Shown: positions 15,458 to 24,045 of the stretch, piece after piece
How positions within the stretch are numbered: position 1 is the first letter of the stretch
Layout of the letters: each line of letters starts with the position of its first letter
Assembly: GCA_964603985.1 (NCBI GenBank)
Contig: CAZRXG010000040.1
Span: 1-35,463, forward strand
From: CAZRXG01 sp964603985
GTDB lineage: Bacteria > Chloroflexota > Anaerolineae > Aggregatilineales > UBA3940
Reading direction: 5' to 3'
DNA: 35,463 nt
The notes under the pieces: generated by a model
Told to the model about the DNA's origin: nothing
What the model saw: only the letters and a program-made list of their open reading frames with translations
The model's database searches: none
Position numbers and translations under genes: made by a program

Positions 15458-16753
15458 ATGAGCAGACCGCAAAACGTGATCGTCGCCCAGAGCGGCGGCC
15501 CAACACCCGTCATCAACGCCTCGCTGCGCGGCGTGGTCGACGCCTGCCGCGCCTACCCCGATGTTTTCGGCACGCTCTACGCCGGATTCCAGGGCATCGA
15601 GGGCGTGCTCAAGGAGAAGCTGCTTGACCTATCCGCCCAGCCGGACGAGGAGATCGCCCTCCTGAGCGTCACGCCCGCCGCCGGGGCCATCGGCACCTGC
15701 CGCTACAAGCTCAGGGCTAACCAGCAGGACGACTTCGAGCGCATCATCGAGGTGTTCAAGGCGCACGACGTGGGCTACTTCTTCTACATCGGCGGCAACG
15801 ACTCGATGGACACCGCCCACAAGGTCGCCCAACTGGCCCACGAGCGCGGCCTGGATCTGGTCGCCACCGGCGTGCCCAAGACCATCGACAACGATGTCGG
15901 CGACAGCGCGTTCAAGCTGATCGATCACACGCCCGGCTACGGCAGCGTGGCCCGCTACTGGGCGCTCAACGTCCAGAACGCCAACCAGGAGAACCTCGGC
16001 TCCTGCCCTTCCGACCCGGTGCTGGTGCTCCAGGCGATGGGCCGCAAGATCGGCTTCATCCCCGCCGCCGCCCGCCTGGCCGATCCCGGCCGCGCCATGC
16101 CACTGCTGATCTTCATGCACGAGTCGGGCTTCACCCTGGAGGAGCTGGCCGACCGCGTCAACGACACCCTCAACCAGCACCACCGGGCCATCGTCGTCGT
16201 CAGCGAGGGCTTCGACGTTGGCGACATCGGCGAGCGCAAGGACTCCTTCGGCCACACCACGTTCTCCTCCAGCCTAATGACCGTCGAGCGGATCGTCGTC
16301 AACTACCTCAACCAAGCCGGACTGGCCGCCACCGGCCCGGCACGCGGCGACGTCCCCGGCACCGATCAGCGCAGCAGCATCATCTACGCCTCGACGGTCG
16401 ACCTGGAGGAAGCCTACAAAGTCGCTCAGAAAGCCGTCCAGATCGCCGCTCAGGAAGGCTCCGGCTACATGGCGACCATCCTGCGCGATCCCGGTCCCAT
16501 CTACCAGGTGCGCTTCGACAAAGTCCCTCTGGAGGCGGTCGCCAACTCCGAGCGCAGCTTCCCGGCAGACTGGATCGCACCATCCCGCACCGACGTTACC
16601 GACGACTTCCTGCACTACGCCCGCCCGCTCATCGGCGACAACTGGCCCAGCGTCCCACTGGTGAACGGGATTCAGCGCTTCACACGCTTCGAGCCACTGT
16701 TCGCCGACCAACGCCTGCCGGAGTACGTTCCCCAGGCTTACCGCGCTTCCTGA
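15458..16753 (+). CDS. pfp: Phosphofructokinase, pyrophosphate-dependent type
   Basis: A 431-aa PfkA-family protein that interconverts fructose-6-phosphate and fructose-1,6-bisphosphate. Motifs are VIVAQSGGPTPVINASLRG, YIGGNDSMDTAHKV (residues 110-123) and GVPKTIDNDVGDSAFKL (residues 138-154). Asp115 replaces the Gly104 of E. coli ATP-PFK and Lys141 replaces its Gly124. These two changes mark enzymes that use pyrophosphate and act reversibly. The length also fits the longer PPi-type subfamily. ATG 15458 has a weak GAGAG ribosome site just behind the tandem repeat. With gnd upstream it covers central sugar-phosphate metabolism. The subtype is predicted from residues, not shown. Confidence 0.93.
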   Translation: MSRPQNVIVAQSGGPTPVINASLRGVVDACRAYPDVFGTLYAGFQGIEGVLKEKLLDLSAQPDEEIALLSVTPAAGAIGTCRYKLRANQQDDFERIIEVFKAHDVGYFFYIGGNDSMDTAHKVAQLAHERGLDLVATGVPKTIDNDVGDSAFKLIDHTPGYGSVARYWALNVQNANQENLGSCPSDPVLVLQAMGRKIGFIPAAARLADPGRAMPLLIFMHESGFTLEELADRVNDTLNQHHRAIVVVSEGFDVGDIGERKDSFGHTTFSSSLMTVERIVVNYLNQAGLAATGPARGDVPGTDQRSSIIYASTVDLEEAYKVAQKAVQIAAQEGSGYMATILRDPGPIYQVRFDKVPLEAVANSERSFPADWIAPSRTDVTDDFLHYARPLIGDNWPSVPLVNGIQRFTRFEPLFADQRLPEYVPQAYRAS

Positions 16754-16771
16754 TCGGCCCGGAGGCCCGGC

Positions 16772-16802
16772 GAGGGACGCCGCCAGTGCTGCGGTGTCCC
16801 TC
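16772..16802 (+). terminator. Probable terminator hairpin after pfp
   Basis: A strong stem: GAGGGAC pairs with GTCCCTC, followed by inner CCGC/GCGG around a 7-nt loop. It lies 18 nt after the pfp stop. The following bases (GTCCTCATCTTC) are only moderately T-rich, so termination may be imperfect or Rho-assisted. The remaining bases to 16939 show nothing else convincing. Confidence 0.5.
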
Positions 16803-16939
16803 GTCCTCATCTTCTATGCGATTATCATCCTGTGGGGAAAAAAGCGGCGCGCGCGGTCGACTACGCCTCACCCCGGCAAACCGCGAGCAGGCTGTAGGAG
16901 CGAAGCCTGCCTCGCCGCTTCCGATTGTCCTCCGGGGGC

Positions 16940-17134
16940 CTACGTCCTCTCGATCCGCTCCGCCCGGCCCCGCAGCGCCGATACCACCAGGAAGATGATC
17001 ACCACGCCCAGCACGACCAGCGTCACGATCCCCGACGCCCCGCAGCCCCGGCACGCCAGCCAGAACCCCCCGATGATCAGAATCCCAACCACGACCCCCA
17101 CCACCGTCGGCACGACGACCCTTTTATTCTGCAT
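16940..17134 (-). CDS. Small two-helix membrane protein
   Basis: A 64-aa protein starting at ATG 17134, which follows the ribosome site AGGGAGG with 6 nt spacing; the longer open frame to 17218 lacks such a site. It contains two hydrophobic helices (about residues 5-27, VVVPTVVGVVVGILIIGGF; and about 34-54, GIVTLVVLGVVIIFLVVSAL) joined by a short CRGCG loop and followed by a basic-acidic tail (RGRAERIERT). It is probably an inner-membrane hairpin protein. No family recognised. A TATAAT-like box lies 71 nt upstream. Confidence 0.65.
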   Translation of the reverse strand: MQNKRVVVPTVVGVVVGILIIGGFWLACRGCGASGIVTLVVLGVVIIFLVVSALRGRAERIERT

Positions 17135-17204
17135 TGTGATCCTCCCTGTACGAAGCAAACCCACGTGCCCGCCCCCTGTCAGGCACGGCCCATCCCGCAC
17201 CCCC

Positions 17205-17210
17205 ATTATA
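17205..17210 (-). promoter_or_regulatory. Possible -10 box for the small membrane protein
   Basis: The minus strand reads TATAAT at 17210-17205, about 70 nt before ATG 17134. No good -35 is seen, so this is a weak call. Confidence 0.35.
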
Positions 17211-17236
17211 CGACACACCGCGCGGTGCGTCTCTCT

Positions 17237-18127
17237 CTACTCCCCACCCATGAAGTGCTCCCGGATGTACCCCAGCGCCAACGGGTGGATCAGCCCCGCC
17301 CCGATGTCGACCCGCTCCTCCAGGTTCTCCGTGTTGACGAACCGCTCGAACGCCTCCCGCGTGGCCCCATCCCATGCCCCATTGACCGGCCCATCGTAGT
17401 ACGCCCGGCGTTGCAGCATGGCCTGTAACGCCGCCGCCATCTCCCGGTCGATCTTCAGCATCTCCTCAGGCACGTTCGTCCCCAGGAAGATCCGGTGCAG
17501 CCTCAGCAGCCGCCCCAACTCTTCCACCGGCTCACCGTGATCGTCCACCCGCAGGTCGAGATAGCGGTCGGTCGCGCCGCCATAACTGCCGTGCGGCTTG
17601 ACCACCAGCAGCGACGCCGACTGCTTACCCCGCCGGTCGCCGCCCGCCCGGTCGCCCGCCAGCAGCGCGGCATACAGCCGGTCGGCCAATTCGCCCTCCG
17701 TGCCCTCGAACGCCGCCACCATGTCCGTGATCACCTGCTCCCCGGCCAGGATGTTCCCCTGGATCGCGTACCCCGCCCCGGTGACCCCACCCGCCCAGTC
17801 CAGGCACTCGTCCCCGGTGAACGTCGCCGCCTCCCCCTTCGCATCCACGATCCCGGCCTGCCTGCTCTCCCGCAGGTCATCCCCCTCAACCAGCCGCTTC
17901 AGCGTCTCCGCCGCACTCAATCCCCCGGCCATCATCTCAAGGCCCTGCTCGCCATATGCCAGGTTGGCGAGGCTCTGAGTCGCCACCGCCCCAACACCCG
18001 CCCTGGCAAACGGGACCAATCCCCCCACCGCCAGGAACTTGCTCGCGACGGCCACGCCCCAACTATTCTCGCGCCGCTCGTGCGCCACGATGGAGAACGT
18101 CGCCGTTCGAATCACCTTCGCCGTCAT
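17237..18127 (-). CDS. DUF1028 protein with C-terminal peptidoglycan-binding-like region
   Basis: A 296-aa protein. Residues ~8-215 match the DUF1028 family (TFSIVAHERRENSWGVAVASKFLAVG, GAVATQSLANLAYG, GYAIQGNILAG), which is placed among Ntn-hydrolase-like folds with unknown substrate. The C-terminal ~80 residues (LLRLHRIFLGTNVPEEMLKID... RRAYYDGPVNGAWDGATREAFERFVNTENLEER) resemble the short peptidoglycan-binding-like domain often fused to DUF1028. Homologues usually begin Met-Thr-Phe/Tyr-Ser. Here nine residues precede that Thr (MTAKVIRTATFS), so if Thr10 is a nucleophile the peptide must be processed. There is no signal peptide. Start ATG 18127 has AAAGGG about 11 nt upstream. Confidence 0.85.
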   Translation of the reverse strand: MTAKVIRTATFSIVAHERRENSWGVAVASKFLAVGGLVPFARAGVGAVATQSLANLAYGEQGLEMMAGGLSAAETLKRLVEGDDLRESRQAGIVDAKGEAATFTGDECLDWAGGVTGAGYAIQGNILAGEQVITDMVAAFEGTEGELADRLYAALLAGDRAGGDRRGKQSASLLVVKPHGSYGGATDRYLDLRVDDHGEPVEELGRLLRLHRIFLGTNVPEEMLKIDREMAAALQAMLQRRAYYDGPVNGAWDGATREAFERFVNTENLEERVDIGAGLIHPLALGYIREHFMGGE

Positions 18128-18312
18128 GGTTCAATCAGACCCTTTCTGCGCCTCAACGAGACGCCTGCGTGATGGTGCTACGTTAAAGCAATAATGTCCG
18201 GCACAACCATTTTCAGGCGGGGCAGCGTGAATGTCAACTGGCAGTCAGGGTGTGGGATCTTCCACCTGCGAAGCCTCCTCGCGGGGACTAGCCCGCGTAT
18301 GCACCTTGAGTA

Positions 18313-18464
18313 TTTAATCCGGCCACGATGGAAATGCCGGTTCGTCTGGCTGCCTGGCTGCTTGGCTGCTTGGCTGCTTGGCTGCCCCCTCCCCCCAGCG
18401 CCGTCAGGCGCGGAATGTGGGGGAGGGGCCGGGGGTGGGGGGCAAAAACGGTGACCGGATTAAA
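18313..18464. repeat. Inverted-repeat-bounded intergenic block with tandem repeats
   Basis: TTTAATCCGGCCAC (18313-18326) and GTGACCGGATTAAA (18451-18464) are inverted repeats with 13 of 14 matches. Between them lie an 8-bp tandem repeat of TGGCTGCT (about 18346-18384) and a C-rich/G-rich palindromic stretch (18384-18440). The latter resembles the CCCCCTCC...GGGGGAGGGG sequence at the right window edge (35428-35460). It is possibly a small non-coding mobile repeat. The rest of the gene-free stretch 18128-18630 shows nothing else. Confidence 0.5.
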
Positions 18465-18630
18465 TTGTTAAACCTAAATTTGGCGCTCATCGAGCGCCGG
18501 GGAAAGCTGACTGACACCGACACGTCTGACATGTCATTTGTGCCCACGAAGCCTCCTGTTGATTTGCCCGCAGCCGATTCGATCACCGTACCTTCTCGTG
18601 CCCCATGTGCACAACTACCCAAACGGGGCA

Positions 18631-18660
18631 TTTCGCATCCTGCCGGATAGCTGTTATAAT
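18631..18660 (+). promoter_or_regulatory. Promoter of the SAM-riboswitch / metB transcript
   Basis: A perfect extended -10, TGTTATAAT (TATAAT at 18655-18660). A weak -35 candidate TTTCGC lies at 18631-18636 with 18 bp spacing. Its position ~107 nt upstream of the riboswitch fits a transcribed leader. Confidence 0.6.
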
Positions 18661-18767
18661 AGCCCGGAGATTAGACCGCGACGGCTGATCGGAGGAGAAC
18701 AGGCAAAAACGAGAGAGTTTCCGAAACCGACCGCTCCGGCGTAAAAGTTTCGGCAAATTCATATAAG

Positions 18768-18870
<103 letters not shown>

Positions 18871-18883
18871 ACGTTTGCCCGTG

Positions 18884-18916
18884 CCCCCTCCTATCTTGCA
18901 GAGGGGGATATTTTCT
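18884..18916 (+). terminator. Riboswitch-controlled intrinsic terminator
   Basis: CCCCCTC (18884-18890) pairs with GAGGGGG (18901-18907) around a 10-nt loop, followed by the T-rich ATATTTTCTT. It overlaps the anti-terminator partner of the SAM-I riboswitch, so it is the regulated output of that element. Confidence 0.88.
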
Positions 18917-19042
18917 TCCTCAGCGTGCCTCTCTGGATATAGCAAAACCCGGCAAATCACAGCGGTCTCGCAGGGGCCGACCGGGAGGTCGGAGACACCA
19001 TCTGTGAGCGGCCGGGGCCAGCCATACAGAGGGGCAGATCGC

Positions 19043-20251
19043 ATGACAACTGAGAGCGACACTAATCACACGGGGCCTTCGACGCAGGCCGTACATTCCG
19101 GGCGTAGTCGGCAGCAGCCACACCACGCACTGACTACTCCGCTGTTCCAGACCGCGACCTACACTTTTTCGGACACAGCCGACCTGGTTGAGCTGATGCG
19201 GAGCAAGGCCCTGGGGGAAAGCGTGGAACGGTCAGAATATGGGCGGTACGGCAACCCAACGGTGCGTGCCGTAGAAACTCGCCTGGCGCGGCTGGAAGGG
19301 GCAGAAGACGCATTACTTTACGCGTCGGGCATGGCCGCGATAACCAGCACGCTGCTGAGTATGCTGCCCACCGGGGCGCACGTCATTCTCACCAACGATT
19401 GTTACCGCCGCACGCGCGACTTTGCTCTGACCTTCCTGAAGCGTCTGGGGATCGAGACAACGCTCATCTCTATTAACGACTGTGACGAGCTGGAGGCCGC
19501 TATCCGGCCAGACACGCGTCTGATAGTCTCCGAATCGCCGACCAACCCCTACCTGCGTGTCATCGACCTGGTGTCGCTCGTGCGGACGGCTAAAAAGCAC
19601 GGGATTAAAACGATCATAGACGCGACCTTCGCCAGCCCGGTCAACTTGCGCCCGCTGGAGTACGGCGTCGATCTGGTCGTGCACAGCGCCACCAAATACC
19701 TGGGCGGGCACAACGACCTGCTGGCCGGTGTGATCGCCGGCAGCGCGGATCTGATCGACGCACTGCGCCAGAGCCAGGGCGTGTTAGGCGGGCTGGTCGA
19801 TCCATACACGGCATGGCTGCTGGAGCGCGGGCTGAAAACACTGGGTCTGCGGATCAAGCGACAAAACGAGAGCGCGCTGTCGGTATCACGCTTCCTATCC
19901 GATCACCCGCGCATCCGGCAGGTCTGGTATCCCGGCCTGGGGACACACCCCGATTACGAAGTGGCCTGCGCCCAACTGAAGGGCGGCGGCGGGGTGGTGA
20001 GCTTTGAGCTCGACGGCTCGCTGGAGGATACCGGGCGGTTCATCGACGCGCTGTGCATCCCGACGATCTCACCCAGTTTTGGCGGGGTGGAGAGTCTGGT
20101 GTGCCAGCCTGCGGTGATGTCATATTACGATCTGTCCGGCGACGAGCGGCGCGAGATCGGCATATCTGACAGCCTGGTGCGCTACGCCGTCGGCATCGAG
20201 GACGCCTCCGACCTGATACGTGATCTGGCTCAGGCATTAACCAGTGTATAG
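19043..20251 (+). CDS. metB: Cystathionine gamma-synthase-type PLP enzyme
   Basis: A 402-aa trans-sulfuration enzyme, PLP fold type I. ATG 19043 follows AGAGGGGC. The PLP lysine is Lys218 in VVHSATKYLGGHNDLLAG. Other family signatures are YGRYGNPT (66-73), ALLYASGMAAI and VSESPTNPYLRV. The 'TNDCYRRTRDFALTFLKRLGIE' region resembles plant and cyanobacterial cystathionine gamma-synthases more than enterobacterial MetB. It joins an activated homoserine with cysteine to make cystathionine for methionine synthesis. SAM-riboswitch control and the adjacent aspartate kinase and Asd genes support this over a degradative lyase, although MetB and MetC/CGL paralogues are hard to tell apart. The activated homoserine (O-phospho, O-acetyl or O-succinyl) cannot be read from sequence. 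Confidence 0.9.
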   Translation: MTTESDTNHTGPSTQAVHSGRSRQQPHHALTTPLFQTATYTFSDTADLVELMRSKALGESVERSEYGRYGNPTVRAVETRLARLEGAEDALLYASGMAAITSTLLSMLPTGAHVILTNDCYRRTRDFALTFLKRLGIETTLISINDCDELEAAIRPDTRLIVSESPTNPYLRVIDLVSLVRTAKKHGIKTIIDATFASPVNLRPLEYGVDLVVHSATKYLGGHNDLLAGVIAGSADLIDALRQSQGVLGGLVDPYTAWLLERGLKTLGLRIKRQNESALSVSRFLSDHPRIRQVWYPGLGTHPDYEVACAQLKGGGGVVSFELDGSLEDTGRFIDALCIPTISPSFGGVESLVCQPAVMSYYDLSGDERREIGISDSLVRYAVGIEDASDLIRDLAQALTSV

Positions 20252-20284
20252 CGAGCGACGTGCATCGTGGGAAGGATAATCGAT

Positions 20285-21745
20285 ATGGGCAAACAACCGG
20301 ACAGTCCGGCAGCCGGGCAGCCAGAGAGCCACCGCCTGCACACCGTGTGCATGAAATTCGGCGGCACGTCGGTCGGCAGCGCCGATGCCATCTCTCAGGT
20401 GATCGAGATCGTCAGGCGCACCCAGGAAACCCATGCGGAGCGGGTCATCGCCGTGGTTTCGGCCCTGAGCGGGGTGACCGACTTACTACAGAAAGGGCTG
20501 CTGTGCGCGGCCAGGGGAGATGCCGACTGCTACCGGGAGATAGTTCACACGCTGCGCGAGCGGCACGCGCAGGTGTCCGCTTCACTGCTGCCCGACAACC
20601 ACACCGCGCTCGTGGCCGAGATTGATCAGCTGATCGACGCCTATCTGCGCTTCTGCGACGGCGTGCACGTATTGGGCGAAACGACACCCCGCGCGCTGGC
20701 TTACACCACGGGACTGGGCGAGCGGATGAGCGTCCGTCTGGTCACTGCCGCGCTCAACAAGAACGGGATCAAAGCGCATGCCATCGATGCCACCGATCTG
20801 ATCGTCACCGACAATCAATATCTCGACGCCGCCCCACACATGGAGGCAACACAGGACAACGTCCACCGGCTGTTATCCCCCCTGCTCGACGACGGCGTCG
20901 TGCCGGTTGTCACGGGGTTCATCGGCGCCACCCCGGAGGGAGTCAGCACCGTCCTCGGTCGGGGCGGGTCGGATTACAGCGCAGCTTTGATAGGCCCCCC
21001 ACTGGGCAGCGACGAAGTCTGGATCTGGACGGACGTGGATGGCGTCATGAGCGCCGACCCTCGCGTCGTGCCGGATGCGAAAAGCATCGAGGTTTTGACC
21101 TACCTGGAGATGAGCGAGCTGGCCTACTTCGGGGCCAAAGTGCTGCATCCCAAGACCGTGCGCCCGGTGCTCGAAGCCGGGATTCCCCTGCGAGTCAAAA
21201 ACACCTTTAACCCCGACCATCCCGGCACGCTGATCGTGCCCAACCACTGGAAGAGCGAGAACCCAATCAAGGCCGTAACGGCCATCAAGAACGTGGGCCT
21301 GATCACCATCGCGGGCAAAGGGATGCTGGGCGTGACGGGCATCGCCGCCCGCACCTTCGGAGCGGTGGCCGACAGCCATGCCAACGTGCTGATCATCTCT
21401 CAGGCGTCATCGGAGCAGAGCATCTGCTTTGCCGTCCCACAAAACGACGCCCCCATCGTGGTGGACGCCCTGAAGCGGGAATTCGAGGCCGAAATTGCCC
21501 GGCGGGACATCGACGAGGTCTTTACCCGTGACGACGTGACGATTATCACTGTGGTGGGAGGCGGGCTGCGCGACACGCCCGGTGTTGCCGGTCAAATTTT
21601 CTCCGCCACCGGCGACAATAACGTGAACGTGCTCGCCATCGTGCAGGGGTCATCGGAGTGCAGCCTGTCGATTGTCGTGACCTCGGAGGAAGCCAACGAG
21701 GCCCTGCAAGCGATTCACCCCCTGACGCTGACCCGCCCCGACTGA
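20285..21745 (+). CDS. lysC: Aspartate kinase
   Basis: A 486-aa monofunctional aspartate kinase, first step of the Lys/Met/Thr pathway. ATG 20285 is chosen because GAAGGA lies ~9 nt upstream; a GTG at 20267 is also in frame. Motifs are VCMKFGGTSVGSADA (N-terminal), GFIGATPEGVSTVLGRGGSDYSA (nucleotide and substrate site) and VWIWTDVDGVMSADPRVV. Two ACT-like regulatory repeats follow (GLITIAGKGMLGVTGIAARTFGAV and TIITVVGGGLRDTPGVAGQIF), each typical of amino-acid feedback. No homoserine dehydrogenase domain is fused. It begins 33 nt after metB, so it probably lies under the same SAM riboswitch, in addition to feedback control. Confidence 0.95.
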   Translation: MGKQPDSPAAGQPESHRLHTVCMKFGGTSVGSADAISQVIEIVRRTQETHAERVIAVVSALSGVTDLLQKGLLCAARGDADCYREIVHTLRERHAQVSASLLPDNHTALVAEIDQLIDAYLRFCDGVHVLGETTPRALAYTTGLGERMSVRLVTAALNKNGIKAHAIDATDLIVTDNQYLDAAPHMEATQDNVHRLLSPLLDDGVVPVVTGFIGATPEGVSTVLGRGGSDYSAALIGPPLGSDEVWIWTDVDGVMSADPRVVPDAKSIEVLTYLEMSELAYFGAKVLHPKTVRPVLEAGIPLRVKNTFNPDHPGTLIVPNHWKSENPIKAVTAIKNVGLITIAGKGMLGVTGIAARTFGAVADSHANVLIISQASSEQSICFAVPQNDAPIVVDALKREFEAEIARRDIDEVFTRDDVTIITVVGGGLRDTPGVAGQIFSATGDNNVNVLAIVQGSSECSLSIVVTSEEANEALQAIHPLTLTRPD

Positions 21746-21770
21746 CGTGTGCCGCGCGGCGCGGGCAGCG

Positions 21771-21776
21771 TATAAT
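21771..21776 (+). promoter_or_regulatory. Possible internal -10 box upstream of asd
   Basis: TATAAT lies in the 65-nt gap between lysC and asd, 35 nt before the asd start. No convincing -35 is seen. It could give asd some riboswitch-independent transcription. Confidence 0.35.
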
Positions 21777-21810
21777 ATCCAAAGCAGTTTGGAACTGAAG
21801 GAGAAGAGTC

Positions 21811-22923
21811 ATGAGTCAAAAGGTCCCGGTTGCCGTGCTGGCCGCCACCGGCGCGGTAGGCCAGCGATTTGTGAGCCTGCTGGCCGATCATCCCTGGTTT
21901 GAAGTGGCCGCCGTCACCGCATCCGAGCGAAGCGCAGGGCGGCGCTACGCCGAGGCCACCAACTGGGTCGTGCCCGGCGACATCCCCACCAGGACGGCGG
22001 ATCTGATCGTGCAGAACACGGACGGCGCGGGGACCTTCACCGACGACATCCGGCTGGTTTTCTCCGCACTGCCGTCGGACGTGGCGCGTGAGGTCGAGCC
22101 GGGGCTGGCTGCGGCAGGCTACATTGTCTGTTCCAACGCATCCGCCTACCGCATGGAGCCGGACGTTCCACTGTTGATCCCCGAAGTCAACGCCGATCAT
22201 CTGGCGCTGGTCGAGGCCCAGCAAACCCGGCGCGGCTGGCCGGGCTTTATCGTCACCAGCCCGAACTGCGCCGCCAGCGCCCTGATGCTTCCCTTAAAGG
22301 CCCTGCACGACGCGTTCGGGGTGACGCAGGTGCACGCGGTGACGATGCAAGCCATCAGCGGGGCCGGTTATCCGGGTGTGGCATCGCTGGACATCCTCGA
22401 CAACGTCATTCCGTTCATCAAGGGAGAGGAGCCAAAGGTCGAGACCGAACCGCGCAAGATGCTTGGCACCCTGGAGAACGGCACGGTACGGCTGGCAGAT
22501 ATTACGATCAGCGCCCAGACGCATCGCGTGCCTGTCTTCGACGGGCACATGGCCGCACTTTCGTTCGGCCTGGCTTCAACGCCCGATCTGGAGGCGGTTC
22601 GCGAGGCCCTTGCCGGATTCGAAGCCCCGGAGGTCGCTCGCGGGCTGCCGAGCGCCCCCGAACGCCCCCTCATCGTGCGTGATGAGGTGGATCGCCCTCA
22701 AACGCGCCGCGACCGCGACGCCGGGAACGGCATGGCCGCGACGGTGGGGCGGCTCCAATCGTGCCCGGTGCTGGGATACAAACTGGTCGCCCTGGCCCAC
22801 AACACCCTGCGCGGGGCCGCCGGTGGTGCCATCCTGAACGCGGAGCTTATCGTCGCCGAAGGGTATCTGGGAGATCCACAGACCTATACGACGGGCACCG
22901 TGAAGGCACGTCCGGGATCGTGA
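21811..22923 (+). CDS. asd: Aspartate-semialdehyde dehydrogenase
   Basis: A 370-aa enzyme that reduces aspartyl phosphate to aspartate semialdehyde with NADPH, the branch point for Lys, Met and Thr. ATG 21811 follows GAAGGAGAAGAG. Motifs are the N-terminal VLAATGAVGQRFVSLL (Rossmann), VFSALPSDVAREVE and the catalytic cysteine Cys153 in TSPNCAASALM. QAISGAGYPGVASLDILDNVIPFI marks the yeast/archaeal subtype rather than the E. coli subtype. It follows lysC in the same direction and completes the start of the aspartate family pathway downstream of the SAM riboswitch. Confidence 0.96.
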   Translation: MSQKVPVAVLAATGAVGQRFVSLLADHPWFEVAAVTASERSAGRRYAEATNWVVPGDIPTRTADLIVQNTDGAGTFTDDIRLVFSALPSDVAREVEPGLAAAGYIVCSNASAYRMEPDVPLLIPEVNADHLALVEAQQTRRGWPGFIVTSPNCAASALMLPLKALHDAFGVTQVHAVTMQAISGAGYPGVASLDILDNVIPFIKGEEPKVETEPRKMLGTLENGTVRLADITISAQTHRVPVFDGHMAALSFGLASTPDLEAVREALAGFEAPEVARGLPSAPERPLIVRDEVDRPQTRRDRDAGNGMAATVGRLQSCPVLGYKLVALAHNTLRGAAGGAILNAELIVAEGYLGDPQTYTTGTVKARPGS

Positions 22924-23003
22924 CCGGCTCTCAGGGCACCTTCCCCACCACCCGGCCACACCCAACGCAAAGAAGAACCACCGCAGCCTGAAGGGAGCCG
23001 ACC

Positions 23004-24029
23004 ATGCCACGAATCCAGATCCCCCCGCCCATCTCCGGCGGGCTGATCCTGTCCTACAAGTGCCAGGCCCGCTGCCGCCACTGCATCTACGCCTGCTCGC
23101 CCGACTGGAAAGCCGACTGGATCACGGAGGAAACGCTGGAGAAGGGCCTGGCCCAACTGAGCCGGACGATCCGGCCCGACCCCCGGGGCGCGCACATGGT
23201 CGGCCTGAACACCGGGCTGCACTTCACCGGCGGCGAACCGTTCCTCAACTTCGACCTGCTGCTCACGGCGACCCGGATGGCCGAGGAGCACGGCATCCCC
23301 TCCACCTTCGTCGAGACCAACAGCTCGTGGTGCATCGACGACCAGACCGCCCGCGACAAGCTGGAGCGCCTGCGCGCGGCGGGCCTCAAGGGCATCATGA
23401 TCTCGATCAACCCGTTCTACGCCGAGTACGTGCCCTTCGAGCACACCGAGCGCTGCATCCGGCTCAGCCTGGAGGTGTTCGACCGGCGCAACGTGATGGT
23501 CTACCAGATGGAGTACTACCGCCAGTTCAAGCAACTGGGCATCCGGAACAAGATCGCCCTGGAGGATTACCTGGAGCTGACCGGTAAGCGGGCCTTCACC
23601 GGCCGGGTGGAGATGTTCTTCATGGGCCGGGCCACCTACGCGCTCAAGGAGTTCTACCCCACCTATCCCGCCAACCGCTTCTTCGACGTGCCCTGCCTGC
23701 CGCCCCCACTGCGCGAGTGGCACAATCACTTCGACAACTACGGCAACTTCATGCCCGGCTACTGCGGGGGGATCTCGCTGGGCAACTGGCTGGAGATGGA
23801 TAAGCTGCTCGCAGGGGGGATCGACACCGACGAGCGCCCGGTGCTGGGCTTCCTGCTCACCGGCGACATACGCGGGCTGTTCGAGTTCGCGCACGACTTC
23901 GGCTACCGGGAATCCGAACCGGGCTACCTCTCGAAGTGCGACCTGTGCACCGACATCCGGAAGCACCTGGCCGCGCAGCAGGACTTCCCGGAGCTTCAAC
24001 CCAGGCAGTTCTACGAGCACCTGGCATGA
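23004..24029 (+). CDS. Radical SAM protein of unknown specificity
   Basis: A 341-aa radical SAM enzyme. The [4Fe-4S] motif is Cys20-x3-Cys24-x2-Cys27 (SYKCQARCRHCIYAC), with a further Cys31. The GGE motif is HFTGGEPFLNFDLLL and a beta-strand motif is VETNSSW. Near the C-terminus, Cys residues in MPGYCGGIS and LSKCDLCTDIRKHL may hold a second cluster, as in SPASM-like or twitch domains. ATG 23004 follows AAGGGAG. It is 80 nt after asd and converges with the Mth938-domain gene. No peptide substrate gene or maturase partner is visible, so the substrate is unknown. 'FFMGRATYALKEFYP' in the middle may help to find its family. Confidence 0.88.
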   Translation: MPRIQIPPPISGGLILSYKCQARCRHCIYACSPDWKADWITEETLEKGLAQLSRTIRPDPRGAHMVGLNTGLHFTGGEPFLNFDLLLTATRMAEEHGIPSTFVETNSSWCIDDQTARDKLERLRAAGLKGIMISINPFYAEYVPFEHTERCIRLSLEVFDRRNVMVYQMEYYRQFKQLGIRNKIALEDYLELTGKRAFTGRVEMFFMGRATYALKEFYPTYPANRFFDVPCLPPPLREWHNHFDNYGNFMPGYCGGISLGNWLEMDKLLAGGIDTDERPVLGFLLTGDIRGLFEFAHDFGYRESEPGYLSKCDLCTDIRKHLAAQQDFPELQPRQFYEHLA

Positions 24030-24045
24030 CGCGCCGCGCCCCCGC

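Noticed and set aside
18538..18744. Short open frame upstream of the SAM riboswitch
   Set aside because: It overlaps the promoter (TATAAT 18655-18660) and leader, and has no ribosome site.
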